Positions 13,170-26,591 are shown, counted from the first letter of the stretch. The stretch: DNA of 64,000 nucleotides from Bombus terrestris (GCF_910591885.1 NC_063269.1:744001-808000), one strand, 5' to 3'. Notes: a model not told the origin generated them from the sequence alone. Numbers and translations: made by a program.

Positions 13170-15798
13170 ATGCCACCAAAACAAAGGAAAATAGCTATTA
13201 TGGGTTATAGATCCGTAGGTAATGAAAAATTATTATTGTAATTCAAATAATTTAATATACAACTGATCTGTTAACAAATATTATTATTTACATCAATAAT
13301 TAGTTGCTTATCTTATGGTGTGTTTGAAAATTAAATTATTATCATATCATAACTAATAAAAATTTTCAAAATATGGGACTTTTTTAGTATGTAAACATAC
13401 TTATACATTTATACAAATTTATAAACGCATACAAACATTTTATGTATGTAAAAATTTATGTTTTTTGTATTCTCAATGCTTATTGTTTTTTTTTTTTATT
13501 GTTCTTAATAGGCAAGTCGTCACTGAGCATACAGTTCGTCGAGGGACAGTTTGTGGATTCATATGACCCTACCATAGAAAATAGTAAGAAGTACCTGTAT
13601 CGTCTTACACGCTACTTCAAAGATTTCTAATGACATTGTTAGTAGTATTTTCTGCACATTCTGTTAGTAATTCATGCTGTAAACAATAGAGATTCATGAA
13701 AACTTATTATTGAATGAGCAAATTAGTATACTAAATTCAATGAGCCAATAATTGTTAAAATATGTCTTTAATATGTTTAACTTATAATTAATTATCAATT
13801 TTTTAAATTAATGTTTCCAATTATAATTATTTATAATGTGAAAAATTGTTAATCTATAATTGTGTAAAAATATTTAAACTATTTCATTCTTATTTAGCAA
13901 AAAATTTTTAAAAATATAAGAGATAAAGAAATTATACAAGAGAGTTTTAAAAAGACGTTATAATTAGTTATAGACACAGTTTACATTCTAATCTTACATT
14001 ATGATATTAGAATATCTACATATTCTTTACATTTATTTATTATATTTATTTAGATATTCTAATATTATATCATGTTATATCTAATATGATATTTTAGTAA
14101 CGTATTTTTCCATGTACAATACTAAAATACATGTATTTGATCAATTTTTATGATATATTAACATATTAAGCTATTTATATATTTTAGTAATTATACTGTT
14201 ATTTACAATAACTAAAGTATTAAGCTAATATTATACATAATTTTCATGATTTCATATTATTTATTTTATATGCAATGGAACTTATTGATAATATTATTAT
14301 TTTAAATGTGAGTAAATTTAATTTTCATTCAATAATATCATTATATTCTAGAACTTTAAAATGTATAGTAGTTGAATAATTGAAAAAATATTAATATTTA
14401 TTCTTATGACATTATAATAGAATTTCCGTTTATTGAACTGTTAAAGATTTTATCCTACATATAAAAATTCTTGTTCTTTCTAAGATACTACAATGGAAAA
14501 TGCATATTATAGTCATATTTTTTTCTAAATCTATATATCTAATACCGTGATATCAGCGTATTATTGTTTACATATGTGAAATTTAAAAAATGGTTAATAT
14601 GAGTTAATACTCATAAAAAAAAATACACAATAGCGATAAGCTTATTGTTTTACAAATATAATGGTATTTATGTAATGACTTTGTAATTCGGAACAGATAA
14701 GTCATAAGTTACATAACAGAAGTTTCAAGATCTTCAAAAATTTGGTTTGGTTTTCATGAAATGCTTCTCAATTTTATTTCATATAAATTACTCTTATCTA
14801 TAAATAATGTTCAGGTACAAAAGGTATTTTATTGTCTGAATTAGTTTACATTATGTGCGGTTTGTACACATACCTTATGAATTATATTAACACAACACAA
14901 ATTAGTTCGAGTACAGCATGATGTATTGTTGGCAATATGCATGAACTCGTCAGTTATTAGTTTTCTTGTTTTTTATATATTTAAGTATATTACAATTTTT
15001 ATTTATTATAATTGAATGTATTGAGCGCAGTAGTATCCTACATCATCAAATTTATCCTTTGCTTCTTCAACTAAAATTTACAAAAAAGAAATAAGATTTG
15101 ATATAAGAATTTGAAAGATGTCGGTTCTGCTGCCTATTTTGACTTATTTTTTTATACAATTCATTTGTATACTTTCCAGCATTTACAAAAAGTACACGAG
15201 TAAATAGTCAAGATTATGAAGTTAAGTTGGTAGACACAGCAGGTCAAGATGAATACAGTATATTTCCTACACAGTATTCTATGGATATCCATGGTTATGT
15301 CCTGGTATATAGCATAACAAGTGCTAAGAGTTTTGAAGTTGTACAAATTATTTATGACAAGTTATTGGATATAACAGGAAAAGTCCAGTATGTTATATTA
15401 TTATTCACTTTATTAATTCAAATAAAAGGATTGCGTGATAGCGTATATAATTACAAATGTATATCATATATAATTTTAATAGAATATATTTTTATGAATT
15501 TCAGTGTCCCAATTGTATTAGTAGGAAATAAAACGGATTTATATGTAGATCGAATGATAACAACAGAACAAGGCAAGCGATTAGCAGATTCTTGGCATGC
15601 TGCTTTCCTAGAAACAAGTGCAAAACAAAACGAGGTAAATTTGTTACATCTTTTTTAAATTACATTGTTACATGTGGATAATTGCAATGTAATTCTATTT
15701 TGTTTCAGTCTGTTGCAGATATTTTTCATACGTTATTGATTGAGATTGAAAAAGCAGATGGAAATGTTCAAGAAAAGTCAAATTGCATTATTTCCTGA
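13170..15798 (+). CDS. Rheb: GTPase Rheb
   Basis: Ras-family GTPase that activates TORC1 on endomembranes. Five exons: 13170-13218, 13512-13583, 15180-15387, 15505-15634, 15709-15798; all phases fit; 182 residues (human 184). Motifs: P-loop MGYRSVGKSS (residues 11-20) with the Rheb-type arginine in place of the Ras glycine at position 12 equivalent, effector loop YDPTIEN (34-40), DTAGQDEY (59-66), NKTD (118-121), ETSAK (146-150). It ends in the CaaX box CIIS (179-182), which predicts farnesylation. Intron 2 is unusually long for this window (about 1.6 kb). The start ATG lies in an in-frame context giving MPPKQRKIAI, the usual Rheb N-terminus. An 83-codon antisense ORF overlaps the last exon and is probably spurious. 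Confidence 0.96.
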
Positions 15799-16676
15799 GC
15801 TATATTAGCTGGAAATATAATACGATGTAAATGTATAAAACCAAATAACAGAATTGGCATTATATTAATACACGTCCAAAAACAAATTAAGTGTAATAAT
15901 ATTAAAAATATAAAATAGCGAATGTAAAACAAATATGTTTCTTCTTGCTGTATAAGTAAAATATTATAAATATCGTCTATTTGAGAATATACGTGATTAT
16001 AAGTATTTTTATTATTCACTTTCGCAATTACCAGTTGACAAAAAGAGAATTGAGTTGTCGGTATTTAGTTTTATTCTGCAAAAGTACATATAACGAAATT
16101 TAATATTTTAGAAACAATTTTTCAGTTCTAAAGATAACATTACTATTAACTTGGATTTATGTAAGTAACATTTCAAACATTTATATTTTTTCAAATATGC
16201 TGGAATAAATGATTATAAAATGTATAATAAAAATATTTACTTCTACACATTGATAAATTAATACTTCTTATTGAGATATACAAATATTTATATAAAATAT
16301 ATGTGCCAGATATATAAAAAATATGTTATGACTATTGCAAATAAATTTTACATTTTTGTTTTGGTAGAAATTAAGTCACAAAAGGTGCTGCAAAATTAAT
16401 TATTATGAGACTAAGAAATATAAAAAAAAATTAACTGTTTTCAATAAACTAAAACTAATAAATATATGGAAAAAGATACATAAATTGTGTTATTTATCTA
16501 TTATCACTTTACCTGATGTACTTTATTACTTATCTGTAACTATTTTTTGTAATTTTCAATTTTTTTAAATTTCTAGTCAGTTAATTATCTACTTTATTTA
16601 CTCCTTTTTTATTACTTTTTCTCATCTCATTTTCTTACTTGCATTTGTCTATTTTGCCCTATCTACCTTTAACAGA

Positions 16677-16769
16677 ATTTGCCACATATTCCAATCCCTA
16701 CAAATGATTTAGATGTAACTCTCACTATGGAAAAAGAACTGAAGGAAATAACTCTTTGTAAATTATAAT
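16677..16769 (+). other. Possible orphan terminal exon
   Basis: A pyrimidine tract and AG acceptor (ctacctttaacAG) precede 30 open codons beginning NLPHIPIPTNDLDVTL and ending in TAA. Composition is protein-like, but I find no upstream exon that joins it, so it could be a decayed exon, a Rheb alternative end that I cannot phase, or chance. Confidence 0.2.
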
Positions 16770-17289
16770 AAAAATTCAAAGCGTCTTTTTGTCTCCAAAG
16801 AACATTTGATTGCTTAAAAAATTTTATACATAACTGTAGAACCTTGAACTGGAAATTTCAGACATGGAAAACATAGAGCTTTCTTAAACTGAGAAGTGTC
16901 TGATTCTCTTCATAGGCATAAGATGATTGCTTACCAAAATTGCAAATTTTTAAAATTATCAAATTTTTCAGGAAAATGATGAAGCATAAAGCGGAGGGAG
17001 GAAAAAAATACGAAAGATTTCACGACCTGTGATCTTTTTTCTAAATTTTCATGGACACTGGAATCCTTTAAGGAGAAGATGCGAGGTAGTCTCAAATTTT
17101 TAATGACTAAAAGAATTGAACTTGTAACTTTCGGCCAGAAAGTCGAAATATTTTAACATCACTCGAACATTCCCTTTATTTTGTGTTTTTATTATGTACT
17201 GTTATTTATTGTATGTGAACTATGGATTTTATCAATGTATATAATACATAATGTTATAAAATTTAGATATAAGATTATTAGATATATAA

Positions 17290-17616
17290 TTATTTACAAA
17301 GGAACACACAGATTTCGATGACCTTGAAATATGTTGACAAGATCATATCGAAAAATTCAGTTATTTGATTATACAAAATTATGTTGGCGACGAAATAAAA
17401 ATTTTCCAGTATAATGAACGTAATGTTGTTTACGATTTCTGTACGTCCTGTAACCCATCTCTGAGAAATAATGTTGTTCAGATTCAAGAGAAAAAATAAA
17501 CTCGAAATGTCAATAAAAGATGAATACTGAAAAAGGGGGCATCTGGTGGTCAACGGTTGCATTGTTTCGGCAACGGCCGCCGATAAGCTCTTGATGGAAA
17601 AGAAACGAGCGAACAT
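17290..17616 (-). CDS. Possible single-exon ORF, 108 aa
   Basis: ATG-to-TAA ORF with noticeably more C/G at third positions than the surrounding genes. It starts MFARFFSIKSLSAAVAET, which resembles a mitochondrial targeting sequence (Arg, Lys, Ser, no acidic residues early), and is rich in Ile, Phe and Asn later. No family recognised and no neighbour supports it. It may be chance, or a remnant of transferred or mobile DNA. Confidence 0.2.
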   Translation of the reverse strand: MFARFFSIKSLSAAVAETMQPLTTRCPLFQYSSFIDISSLFFLLNLNNIISQRWVTGRTEIVNNITFIILENFYFVANIILYNQITEFFDMILSTYFKVIEICVFLCK

Positions 17617-18207
17617 ATATTATGCATGCCGAGAGAAAAGGGAAAATAAATATCAATAAATGGGTTTCCTTGATCGTTACAAATCATTTCGAAAGTTATG
17701 AATTAGATAATTCACGATATATAGAATTAGTTAATTATTTTACGAATTAAGACCGAAAGCAAGCTCGCGGTTGCTATAAAAAATTTGAAATATAAAATGT
17801 CTTTTCTGTTTTTGATATAGGAATGTTCAGAGTTCAGGTCTGTTTATATGATAGCGATTCCGACGCATCTTAATCCTGAGCCAAACGTGTCGAAAAAGAG
17901 ATAAACCAGGGCAATTCTTGGAATACACCTACCCCGATAGTATTCTCCATTCGAATTCTAAACAAACAATATTAAACGCGGGCTACGGCGTTACTGTTTT
18001 GACAAGCAGTTTTCGTATCTAAATATTACATGCTTATGACAGTCTCATGCGCAGATGCGTAGTAATTTTAGGTATTGAACGTATTTTACTCTATGATTTA
18101 ACCAACCTACATAGTATATACTGGTACTACTATCTGTCTTTTCATTTGTCGCTGTCGTCAGATCTACGTATTATTTAAGTATCAAAAATTAATTTATAAC
18201 AGTAAAG

Positions 18208-18891
18208 ATGTTACGACATATTTTACAACCAATTGTCCGAAATACACGAAATGGTAAGCTAGTAATATTAATATGTTTTATTCCATGACTCCAAGATAAT
18301 ATATTATTGAATAATCTTATATAACATTGAGAATTTGATATTGCTGAAAAATGTTTAATAGCAATTACAAAGCTTAGCTTATATATATACATACACTTTT
18401 CTTAACTTTATCATTAGTAATTTATTTGATTCATTCTTTTGATACTTTCTGGTATTTAATAAAGAGAAAGATTTCCTATTTTTGCATAAAATTTCTTATA
18501 GCCAAGAGAAAAGTTATTTAAACAATGATTTCCTATATTCTATTATTTATTGTATTTCTAATAACATATATAACATTAAAGGTGTAAGATCATATCATGT
18601 ACCTAATGAAGTTAGACCACCAAGTATGGATGAAGTGATTGTGCCGCAAGGCTCGTGGCAGCAATCATATTTTAAAGCTCAACAAAAACACAACTTACAG
18701 TTAGCAGCTGGTATCATTATACTTGGTGCTACTATAGCATATGTATGCATATATCAAGTAAATTACTGTTTTAAATTTTGTTAAACTATTTTTACTCATA
18801 TTAGTTTAATTTTTAGGGTAGGGTATCTGGATTACTTTGGCTTAACTTCCGTCCACCAAAGCCAGAAGATAGGCCTGAAAGTTCTAAATAA
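18208..18891 (+). CDS. prag01/COX7B-like small mitochondrial membrane protein
   Basis: Three exons (18208-18253, 18582-18742, 18817-18891) encode 93 residues. The N-terminus MLRHILQPIVRNTRNGVRS is a presequence (basic, no acids). The core VPQGSWQQSYFKAQQKHNLQ followed by a hydrophobic helix LAAGIIILGATIAYG (about residues 56-70) matches the insect family named deltamethrin resistance protein prag01, which is related to cytochrome c oxidase subunit 7B. The likely site is the mitochondrial inner membrane, with a short C-terminal tail rich in Pro, Glu and Lys. The family name comes from an expression screen in mosquitoes and should not be read as a resistance function here. The match rests on recognition of the PQGSW..Y..KQ.K.N.QLA pattern; the COX7B relation is less certain. 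Confidence 0.8.
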
Positions 18892-18965
18892 AATGAATTC
18901 AAATATAATATTATAGCAGATAATAAATATAACAATTGTATGATTGTTTTATTGTAAAAAGTAAT

Positions 18966-18971
18966 AATAAA
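18966..18971 (+). terminator. Poly(A) signal of prag01-like gene
   Basis: AATAAA about 75 nt past the stop codon. Confidence 0.5.
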
Positions 18972-19343
18972 ACATTTATGATATATATAATTCCTGTATT
19001 ACATTTTTTAATTTATATTCACAAATAAAGTTTAGTAACTTAACATTTACCTTAAAAGATACATATATCTTCTCTATTTTTAATATCTCTACATTAAAAA
19101 AATTTTAACTTATATTTTTAAGAAATGTAAAAATTATTAAGAGTAAAAATACCAAAAGTATATAGATTGAATTTTATTAAATAAATAAGCTTGTTTTATT
19201 TATCTTATTTTACAAGAAGACTGAAACTGAACAAAAATCTAAATAGTTCCTATGAAAATTAAATATTTACATTCTTTTATCAAGAAATTACATTATTTTG
19301 TTATTGTTATTTCAATTTAAATATCAATATATATTATGAAACG

Positions 19344-19349
19344 TTTATT
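19344..19349 (-). terminator. Poly(A) signal of EXOC1
   Basis: AATAAA on the minus strand about 30 nt past the EXOC1 stop codon. Confidence 0.5.
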
Positions 19350-19376
19350 TTACAACTGGTAAATTATTAATTTTTT

Positions 19377-22300
19377 TCAATGAGATCGAGCTATTTCTGA
19401 AAAAAATTCTAAAATATCTTGTATAGTAAATTCAAGAGTTACCATACTATCTGGATAACACCTTTGAATTAGCTCTTCTATGTATATATACTGCGCGATA
19501 AATTCACCTTGCATTTCGCGCCAAACAACCTAAATAAAAAATTATACAATATAAAATATAATACAGAAAAATGAATAAATTATTCGTATTTTTAATTTAC
19601 TTGTAATAAATTTTCTTCTTCGCATAAATGTTTCTCAACTTTTCTGTACAAATTTTCTAAACCTTTTTTAACTTCTCGAGCGGGATATTCTTTTACGACA
19701 CGTCTAAGTTCTTGTTTACTAAAAGCCATTTGATAACTAACTTCAGATTCTTTAACTCCAGCACCAACTTTTGCTTGCACGCCTTCAAAGAATAGCTGTA
19801 AGTATATATTATACATTATAATAATTAAAAGAAATACTATAGAAAGCTAAGAAAAAAGATTTAAGTCACAAACATTCAGTTTTTCTAGAGGTCTCCCAAA
19901 ATATTGTGTAACATATGCGCGTAAAGCATCCTGATATTTTTGTTTAGCTTCCTTTCGTTCATGATCAAATATAGGTATTTTTAATTGTGATAGAAGATCA
20001 TATAAATGGTGAAAGTTTTCTGAAATATAACACAATTATTTATTTAGCGCTAATAATTTTAATTATTAACACTTACAATCATAATCAAAGTATAAAGTTA
20101 ATAGATTTATCTTACCCATTTTAATAACCTCTTGTGGAGTTTTATGATGTTCTCTGCTATGGATGACAATAGCTTCAAACATTGTACTCACTAATTTAGT
20201 ATACCACTTCTCAAGATCAACTTTTCTATCTGAATTTTTAAAGATTTTTTCTGCCGTTCTTGCAAATGGTCCAAAATTCTCTACATATGGTAAAATACCA
20301 CATTTATTTCTGCGATTAACTTTAGTATCACAGAGAATTGATTGTAATTGTGTTTGCATAAATTTATCAAATGCTCTTTTAACTTGAATTAGAGCAGAAG
20401 CAAATGTCATAGATAAAAATGAACCAGTGTCTTGTGCTGACATAACATGTTGTGACAAACGTACCAAGACATACATACACCAACTGAAATACTTTTTGCA
20501 TTAATTATTCTGTAAGCAAATTAAACAAAAATTAATTGTAGAAATTTTATAAAATACTTACAAACTATCGATTTTATCCAGAAAGGCAATAAAATTATTT
20601 AATTCAGTTTCTAGCGATGGAAATATAGCCGCCATTGTAGCACGCACTTCTTCATTTACTTGTCTTTCTAATTTTTTACTTGCTGTAGAAGTCACTGATC
20701 CAGGACTTGCAGCTCCATTACTAACATTATCTGTTTCTTCCATTTCACTGCTCTAACATATTTAGATAGATACTTAGTTTTTGAATATTGTAATAAATCT
20801 GTAACAACAATTTACATACTTTTGATGGAGAAAGAACAGAATCTAATTGTAGAAACGAAATGCAGAATGCTTGTTCCGCGAGACAGACCGGTTGCATTTG
20901 AGAAAGCAGACAATCAAGTACTGAGTCTAAAAGATTTCCTTCGCCTACTGGTGCCCATGTTTCACCACTTAATAAGCAAATAGGTGCAGGATTAAGTAAA
21001 TCTTCTACTTTTTGGCCACTAGACTTTGATGTATTTGCTTAAAAATGTACATTCTTGTAAAAAATGAAAATTTATTATTATTAACAATGAAGAAAAAAAA
21101 TATAACATATATACCTTGAAGGCGTTTACAAATTAGTTTATTTTTTGCTTCCTCAAAAAATCGCTTTAAATCCCTTTTATATAGTTTACTCATTGTATCT
21201 GTATATACCTTAGTTAATTGTACAAAAGCCTTATTATCTAATGCTCTTAATAATTGCATTAGCTCTGTATATGGTTCAAGTTCATGATGAACTGCTTGAT
21301 GTGTTGGAAGAATTAAATCTGTCATTGAGGTAGACATATCTCCAACATCATTGCCCTATAACAATATTATATTTCAATATCAATGATATTTTAATTTTCT
21401 ATTACTTTCATAGGTACACATACCAAATGTATGAAGAGATTATTTAAATGTCTAGCAACAATTACAGAAAATTTTACTCTAAGTTTATCAAGTCGCCTTT
21501 TTTGTTCTGTTACTGCACTTAATTTATCAAGTCCAGGTGGTAAAGGAGCTGTTGTTGCTTTTAATAGAGCAGCACCTGCTTGGCTAAGTTCTTCTTTTTC
21601 TCCTGGAAGCTCAGCTTCACTCAAAACACGTTGGTGAGTTGGAGAAATATCTAATTGTGACTTACAGGATTGAAATTATTTTATTATTAAAGAATTGGGA
21701 TTAAAATAATTACAGAATAAAAATTTTATACAAATAAAAAAGAGTTGTAAAATATAATAAAGTAAAAATTACTTACTATTACTGTATTCAATTGATCTAA
21801 CAGAAGCCGTGCATTATTATTAGCTGTATGAATCGCCTGATTTTTTTGACCTACACGTGCCATAACTTCCCTAATTCTACCAAGGGCTTCATCATAGGCT
21901 GCAAGACGAGATTCGACAATAGAAGCTTCAGTTATTGCTGCTTCTATACTATTCATTAATTGAGTTACACAGGCTTCTGATGCCAAAACTGATTGTACAT
22001 TTTCCTGCATTAATAAAAAGTAAATTCCCTCTGAATTAAGATTTCTCTTAATAAGAATTATAATTCACTAAAACCATAATTTTACCCCATCAAGAATTGA
22101 AAGATCTTTAGAAAGTGTTTCCATAAAAAGTTCCGCATTAGAGACTGCATATTCACAATCCTCCATTAATTGTTTTAAATCAGCAGCTTCTTTTTCAGTA
22201 ATAGGTTGATAATCGGATGAAATAGGAGATGTTAACAGCTCTAAAAATATTTTAATGTTAGGATAACTGAAATTATTTTGTCTATATTATACATTACATA

Positions 22301-22904
22301 TTTATTTAAACTTTAAATTCATATAAACTTAGTAATATCAAATAATCATATATATATATGAATATTATATATATTATATTATATATATATACAAATAGAT
22401 ATTATTTAAAATATAAATAAATAATAAACTAATTACAAGCAAACTATAATGTTTACCTGGTGTGAAAGTAATACTATCACTTTCCTTTAATGAACTGGGA
22501 TCTATAAGCAATTCTTTTGGAATATTTTTAAATTGTGGCCTTTGGGCTAAATTGCAAGAATAAGTATATAAATTACTTATAAATGTTCTTCGTTCTTGTG
22601 CTGTTGTCACTGACCATTTATAAACTTTATCAATGTGCAATTCTATATCCATAGAATCATTTTTAACACCATCCACAATTTGAATATCGCTTAAAGGCCA
22701 TGATTGTTTCTTCTTAAATACATTTTTATCGTTCTTCTTTACTTGGTATAAAAGTAAAGATGAAGGTGAATCTGTAGTTGTAGTCAAGCACAAAAAGCTC
22801 ATTTTCTTTTTTCTGTATGCTTTACTGACATAACATACGCTTAATAATTTTTCATCACTAGGTGTGAAAACTTCTCTTTGTAATGTATGTCTTATTGCTG
22901 CCAT
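19377..22904 (-). CDS. EXOC1: Exocyst complex component 1 (Sec3)
   Basis: Subunit of the exocyst, which tethers secretory vesicles to the plasma membrane. Eleven exons: 22457-22904, 22086-22240, 21777-22004, 21424-21660, 21115-21355, 20820-21037, 20562-20752, 20116-20483, 19874-20019, 19601-19795, 19377-19529. All junctions keep phase, giving 859 residues (human 894). Residues 1-150 form the Sec3 N-terminal PIP2-binding PH-type domain (TLQREVFTPSDEKLL start, WPLSDIQIVDG). A coiled-coil part follows (IEAAITEASIVESRLAAYDE), and the C-terminal helical half carries the vertebrate-like blocks GILPYVENFGPF, TPQEVIKMENFHH, KKGLENLYRKVEKHLCEEEN and the end TIQDILEFFSEIARSH. A TA-rich stretch (about 22340-22395) sits in intron 1. 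No truncation is seen. Confidence 0.96.
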
Positions 22905-24260
22905 AATTGAAGTTGAAGTTTGAAGTTTTGAGTTTATATAATATACAAGCAATATTACTTTAAAACGTTATTTATAAGTAAATTCGTTAATTTAAAAGAC
23001 CTATAATAAACAAATTGAGAATATTGTGTAAAATTTTACAAAATTATATAACTTTAGTCGTCTTTAATATTTTTCAAACATTATTATAGAATTAATACCT
23101 GTTAGGTTAGTACACTTTAATTTCAGACACATCTCTTTTATAATTTATTATTTGTTACAAATTTATAGCAGAATATAATTTTACATATTTTATGTCAAAG
23201 TCAATCACTTGATTTGTCTACGAATCTGTCAAATACAATGTTTTGTTTGCCAGTTTTTTAGTTTACTGACAAATGTAAGTACTAACTGGTAGATACCTGA
23301 TACTAACCTCTACTAACTACCAATTATCAACTACCAACTACCAACAGTAGGTACATAGCCAAGTTCAAAATATGTCTTATTAAATGTAGAGGTTTGTATT
23401 TAAATGCTCAAAACTAAATCGCACGTTAGCCTAATTGAAAAACATAAATTTTAAGTAAATGAGTTGAATGTTTTAGGCCTTTACACATCCTTCATATACA
23501 CAGAATAATATTACTGAATGTTATCAGAGATTAGAATTTCTTAGTGATGCAATACTTGGTAACAGAATGTTTAATCATTTTAGAAGTTATTTTAAATGTT
23601 TATTGATCAATATGATATTAAATGGATATTTAACGTATTATTTCAGATTTCTTAGTTTTAAGCTATATTTATGAAAGTTGCAGATATTAAACCCTGGTCA
23701 ATATATTTGAATTATAATAAAAATCTTATGCATCATTATACGTAAAAAATCATATTTATAAAAATAACTTAACGATCTAAACATATTTTGCCACAGGTAA
23801 ATATTATTATTTGTGATAATGTATAATTTTTATTTAGACAAATATAACATAGTAAATATAGTCAAATTAGCAAAAATATTCTAAAAGAACCAATTCCTGA
23901 GTATTATTAGTAATAACTAATACTTCATCTTTGTTAGAATTATTTAACAATTATATAATATTTTCCTTGGCAAATTAACTGTTATTGATGGTACGAATAT
24001 TATCATGGTACCTTCAAAAGTAATTATTGTTGGAAAAATAAAACATTTTTATGAGTACAAATAAGAAACATGCTTTAAAAACCTTAATATGTAAAAAATA
24101 AATCAAGATTATAAGATATACTAAGAGTTGTATTTATACATTGTTACATATTTAAGATATTCAAAAACCCCAATTAATACAAAAATATTTGGTTTGAATA
24201 AAACAATTTTACAATATGTTACTAATTCTAATGTAACATAAAATTCTTAACTTATCCTGA
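22905..24260. other. Intergenic, EXOC1 promoter and MFAP1 3' side
   Basis: Tandem minus-strand genes flank it. Around 23280-23350 short ACTACCAACTA-like units recur irregularly. No gene is visible. Confidence 0.5.
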
Positions 24261-25951
24261 TTAATTTTCATTTTTTCTTTTTTTTAATGATGGTCGTTCG
24301 AATACTTGCTTCATTCCAGCAGCTTGATTATTGTGGAATTTTAAATTTTGTGCTGTTTCTGAGATCCATGGTGAATCAAATTGAGTAGTATCTTGATCAA
24401 CTAGATGAGTATATTTAGTTCTACCACTGCGTCCAAAGTTTTTCACTTGCATAACTTTGGGTAAAATCGTTTTATCAAAATGATCCTCCAAAGTTGCACC
24501 AGAGAAATCTCGCTTGAATATATTATCCTCTTTATCTAAATAGAAAGCTCCACGATGATAATATTTTTGTAGAAACTTATATTTCCCTTTGGCTGCTTTA
24601 TTTGTAATGACTTTCGGATTTAAGCGTACCTCTTGTCTCCGCTCTTCTTCTGTCATGTTACGTATTCGTTCAACTTCAAGTCGTTCTTTTTCAAGTCTAT
24701 AAGAAATGTTTTAAAAAATATTATAAAATTTTTTATATGTATCAAATAATTGTTATTGTAATAACGATACATACTGTTCTCTTTCTTCACGATCACGTTT
24801 AATTCTTTTTAATTCTCGCAATTTCCAAGCTTCATACTCAACTTCATCATTCTCATCATCTGTACAAACATCTTCAAGTTTTCCTTCATGCTCACTGGTG
24901 GTTTTACCTACTTGTGCTTCTTTTCTTATTGCTTCTTCTACCATCTATGTAATAAATAGAATAAAAGAGATAATTATTGATTTATTTACTAGTTATATAA
25001 TTAGATTTACCCGTAATGTTTGTCGTTTCCGTTCTTCAGCTAACTTTTTAGCTTCAATTTCCGCTTGTTTTTGTTTCATTGCTTCCTTTTCTTTTTCCAT
25101 TACTGTAATTCTGTCTTTCTTACGTACGAAAACTGGCTTCAATCTTGGTCCAGTTTCTTCCTCTGAATCTGTATATTCTTCATATTCGGAACTTTCCTCT
25201 GAGGTATCACCTGACCTCTCATCTTCTTCTCCATGAATTAATTCTTCTTCATTTTCTTTTTTTGATAAAACCCGTTGTTTTAATGCCTCTCGTCTTCTCT
25301 CAATTTCAGAATCTGATAATTCTTCATCTTCTGACGAATCTGAACTTTCTAACTTTATCCTTTCCCGAGTTCTTTCAGGCTCAACTTCAATTAATTCTGG
25401 TTCATGTATGTGTCTATGTCTCTCTGCACGAATTTCTGTATTAGATTCCTTCTGTTTTTCTAAACGCGTCAATCTTCTTATACGTGGATCATCTTCATCA
25501 CATATTTTCACTTGCGAATGTATAGGAGTATCTATAGAAATTTCATTTTCCTCATAACTTTTATGTACACGCCTTTCTAAGAAATCTTCTTCTTCGGACT
25601 CTTCTTCTGAGCTAGCAGCTGGTGCGTAATCAGGTCGTTTACCAGAGACATAACGATGTACCTTTACTTTTTTCATAGAAAGTTCACCTATAAATTCAAA
25701 TAAAATTTTTTAGGGATTTTAACACTTAAGACATAATTCACAGAAACAACTGTTGCTATCATTTATCTTTATATTATTGTTGCTATTTTTAGAAGAAACA
25801 GGAAGATAATTATTATAGTTAGTTAAATATTAATTATAATATTTAATTACTAACCTTTATCATTTTTTACAGGTACGGCACCAGCAGTACTCTGAATTCC
25901 CATTGGCGCAGGTGCCAAAGAATTATTTGTAACAAAATAATCCATCATCAT
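24261..25951 (-). CDS. MFAP1: Microfibrillar-associated protein 1 (spliceosomal)
   Basis: Nuclear pre-mRNA splicing factor of the B-complex tri-snRNP region, despite its historical name. Four exons (25855-25951, 25011-25687, 24775-24944, 24261-24696) give 459 residues (human 439). Signatures in order: IQSTAGAVPVKNDKG, VKVHRYVSGKRPDYAP, a long Glu/Ser-rich acidic part, YTDSEEETGPRLKPVFVRKK, DDENDEVEYEAWKLRELKRI, VITNKAAKGKYKFLQKYYHR and ILPKVMQVKNFGRSGRTKYT. The start at 25951 gives three methionines in a row (MMMDYF); the second or third ATG could also be used. It is divergent from the FKBP gene, with about 640 bp of shared upstream DNA. Confidence 0.97.
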
Positions 25952-26591
25952 TTTGCTAATTCACAACATAAATTTTCCAAGTAGTCTAAAGATATTATAA
26001 ATTACACTCTATCGATGTCTTGTCAATAATAGTCAAACACATCTGACCGTGGTCAAACATTTTACACTTAAAAATATATATGATATAGATGTGCTATCGA
26101 CCACTCTTTAAGGCCATGCCAAAAATGCATATGATTCTAACTGTAAACTGTTGATGTAAACTGTAAATCGCTGCTCAACTCTATGTCGTACCGCCCGTAA
26201 CATGATCGTAATGAAATTACGAAATATTGCTTTAAGTACAAAAATTAAGTAAAAATATTTTAGTGAAAGTTAAGACACGAAAACGTGATCTTATCAGTAA
26301 GAATTATTATTTATTAAGTTAAGAATTTCAAGGATAAAAAAATGTTCTAAAAACCATCAAGTTTTAATCACTGTTATTAAAATATGGTGTTGAATCTACA
26401 AAAAAAATTAGTTCGTGACAGAAATTGATTTGCTGGTAATGGCGCTGTATGAAGTCTTTTAGTTGTTCATTAGTAGTTGGCGCGAGGTCGTAAAAGATAC
26501 GTGATATCTGTATTTGAATGTAAGAAATAGAAAGTTTTTATAATTGATATTTCATTTTACTGGAATAAGAATCAAAAGTTACACAGACAAA
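25952..26591. promoter_or_regulatory. Bidirectional promoter MFAP1 / FKBP39
   Basis: 640 bp between two divergent start codons. Contains CTATCGATG near 26010 (similar to the insect DRE, TATCGATA) and TATCGACCACTCTTT at 26095-26109. The latter shares a 13-mer core with the repeats upstream of MTR4. Confidence 0.5.

Larger units (their letters stand above)
15799..18207. other. Intergenic between Rheb and the prag01-like gene
   Basis: Rheb 3' UTR, then AT-rich sequence. Two weakly coding-like segments lie here: a terminal-exon-like stretch at 16677-16769 (+) and a 108-codon ORF at 17290-17616 (-), listed separately. 17.5-18.0 kb is locally GC-richer. Confidence 0.5.
18892..19376. other. Convergent 3' region
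   Basis: 3' UTRs of the prag01-like gene (+) and EXOC1 (-). Very AT-rich, nothing else visible. Confidence 0.6.

Noticed and set aside
15768..16019. 83-codon minus-strand ORF with hydrophobic segments
   Set aside because: It overlaps the last Rheb exon antisense, is very AT-rich in codon use, has an in-frame stop right before the ATG, and shows no family match. Could be revisited if transcribed.
24898..25444. Two long plus-strand ORFs (112 and 99 codons)
   Set aside because: They lie antisense to the acidic Glu/Ser-rich exon of MFAP1, whose codon bias removes stops on the other strand.
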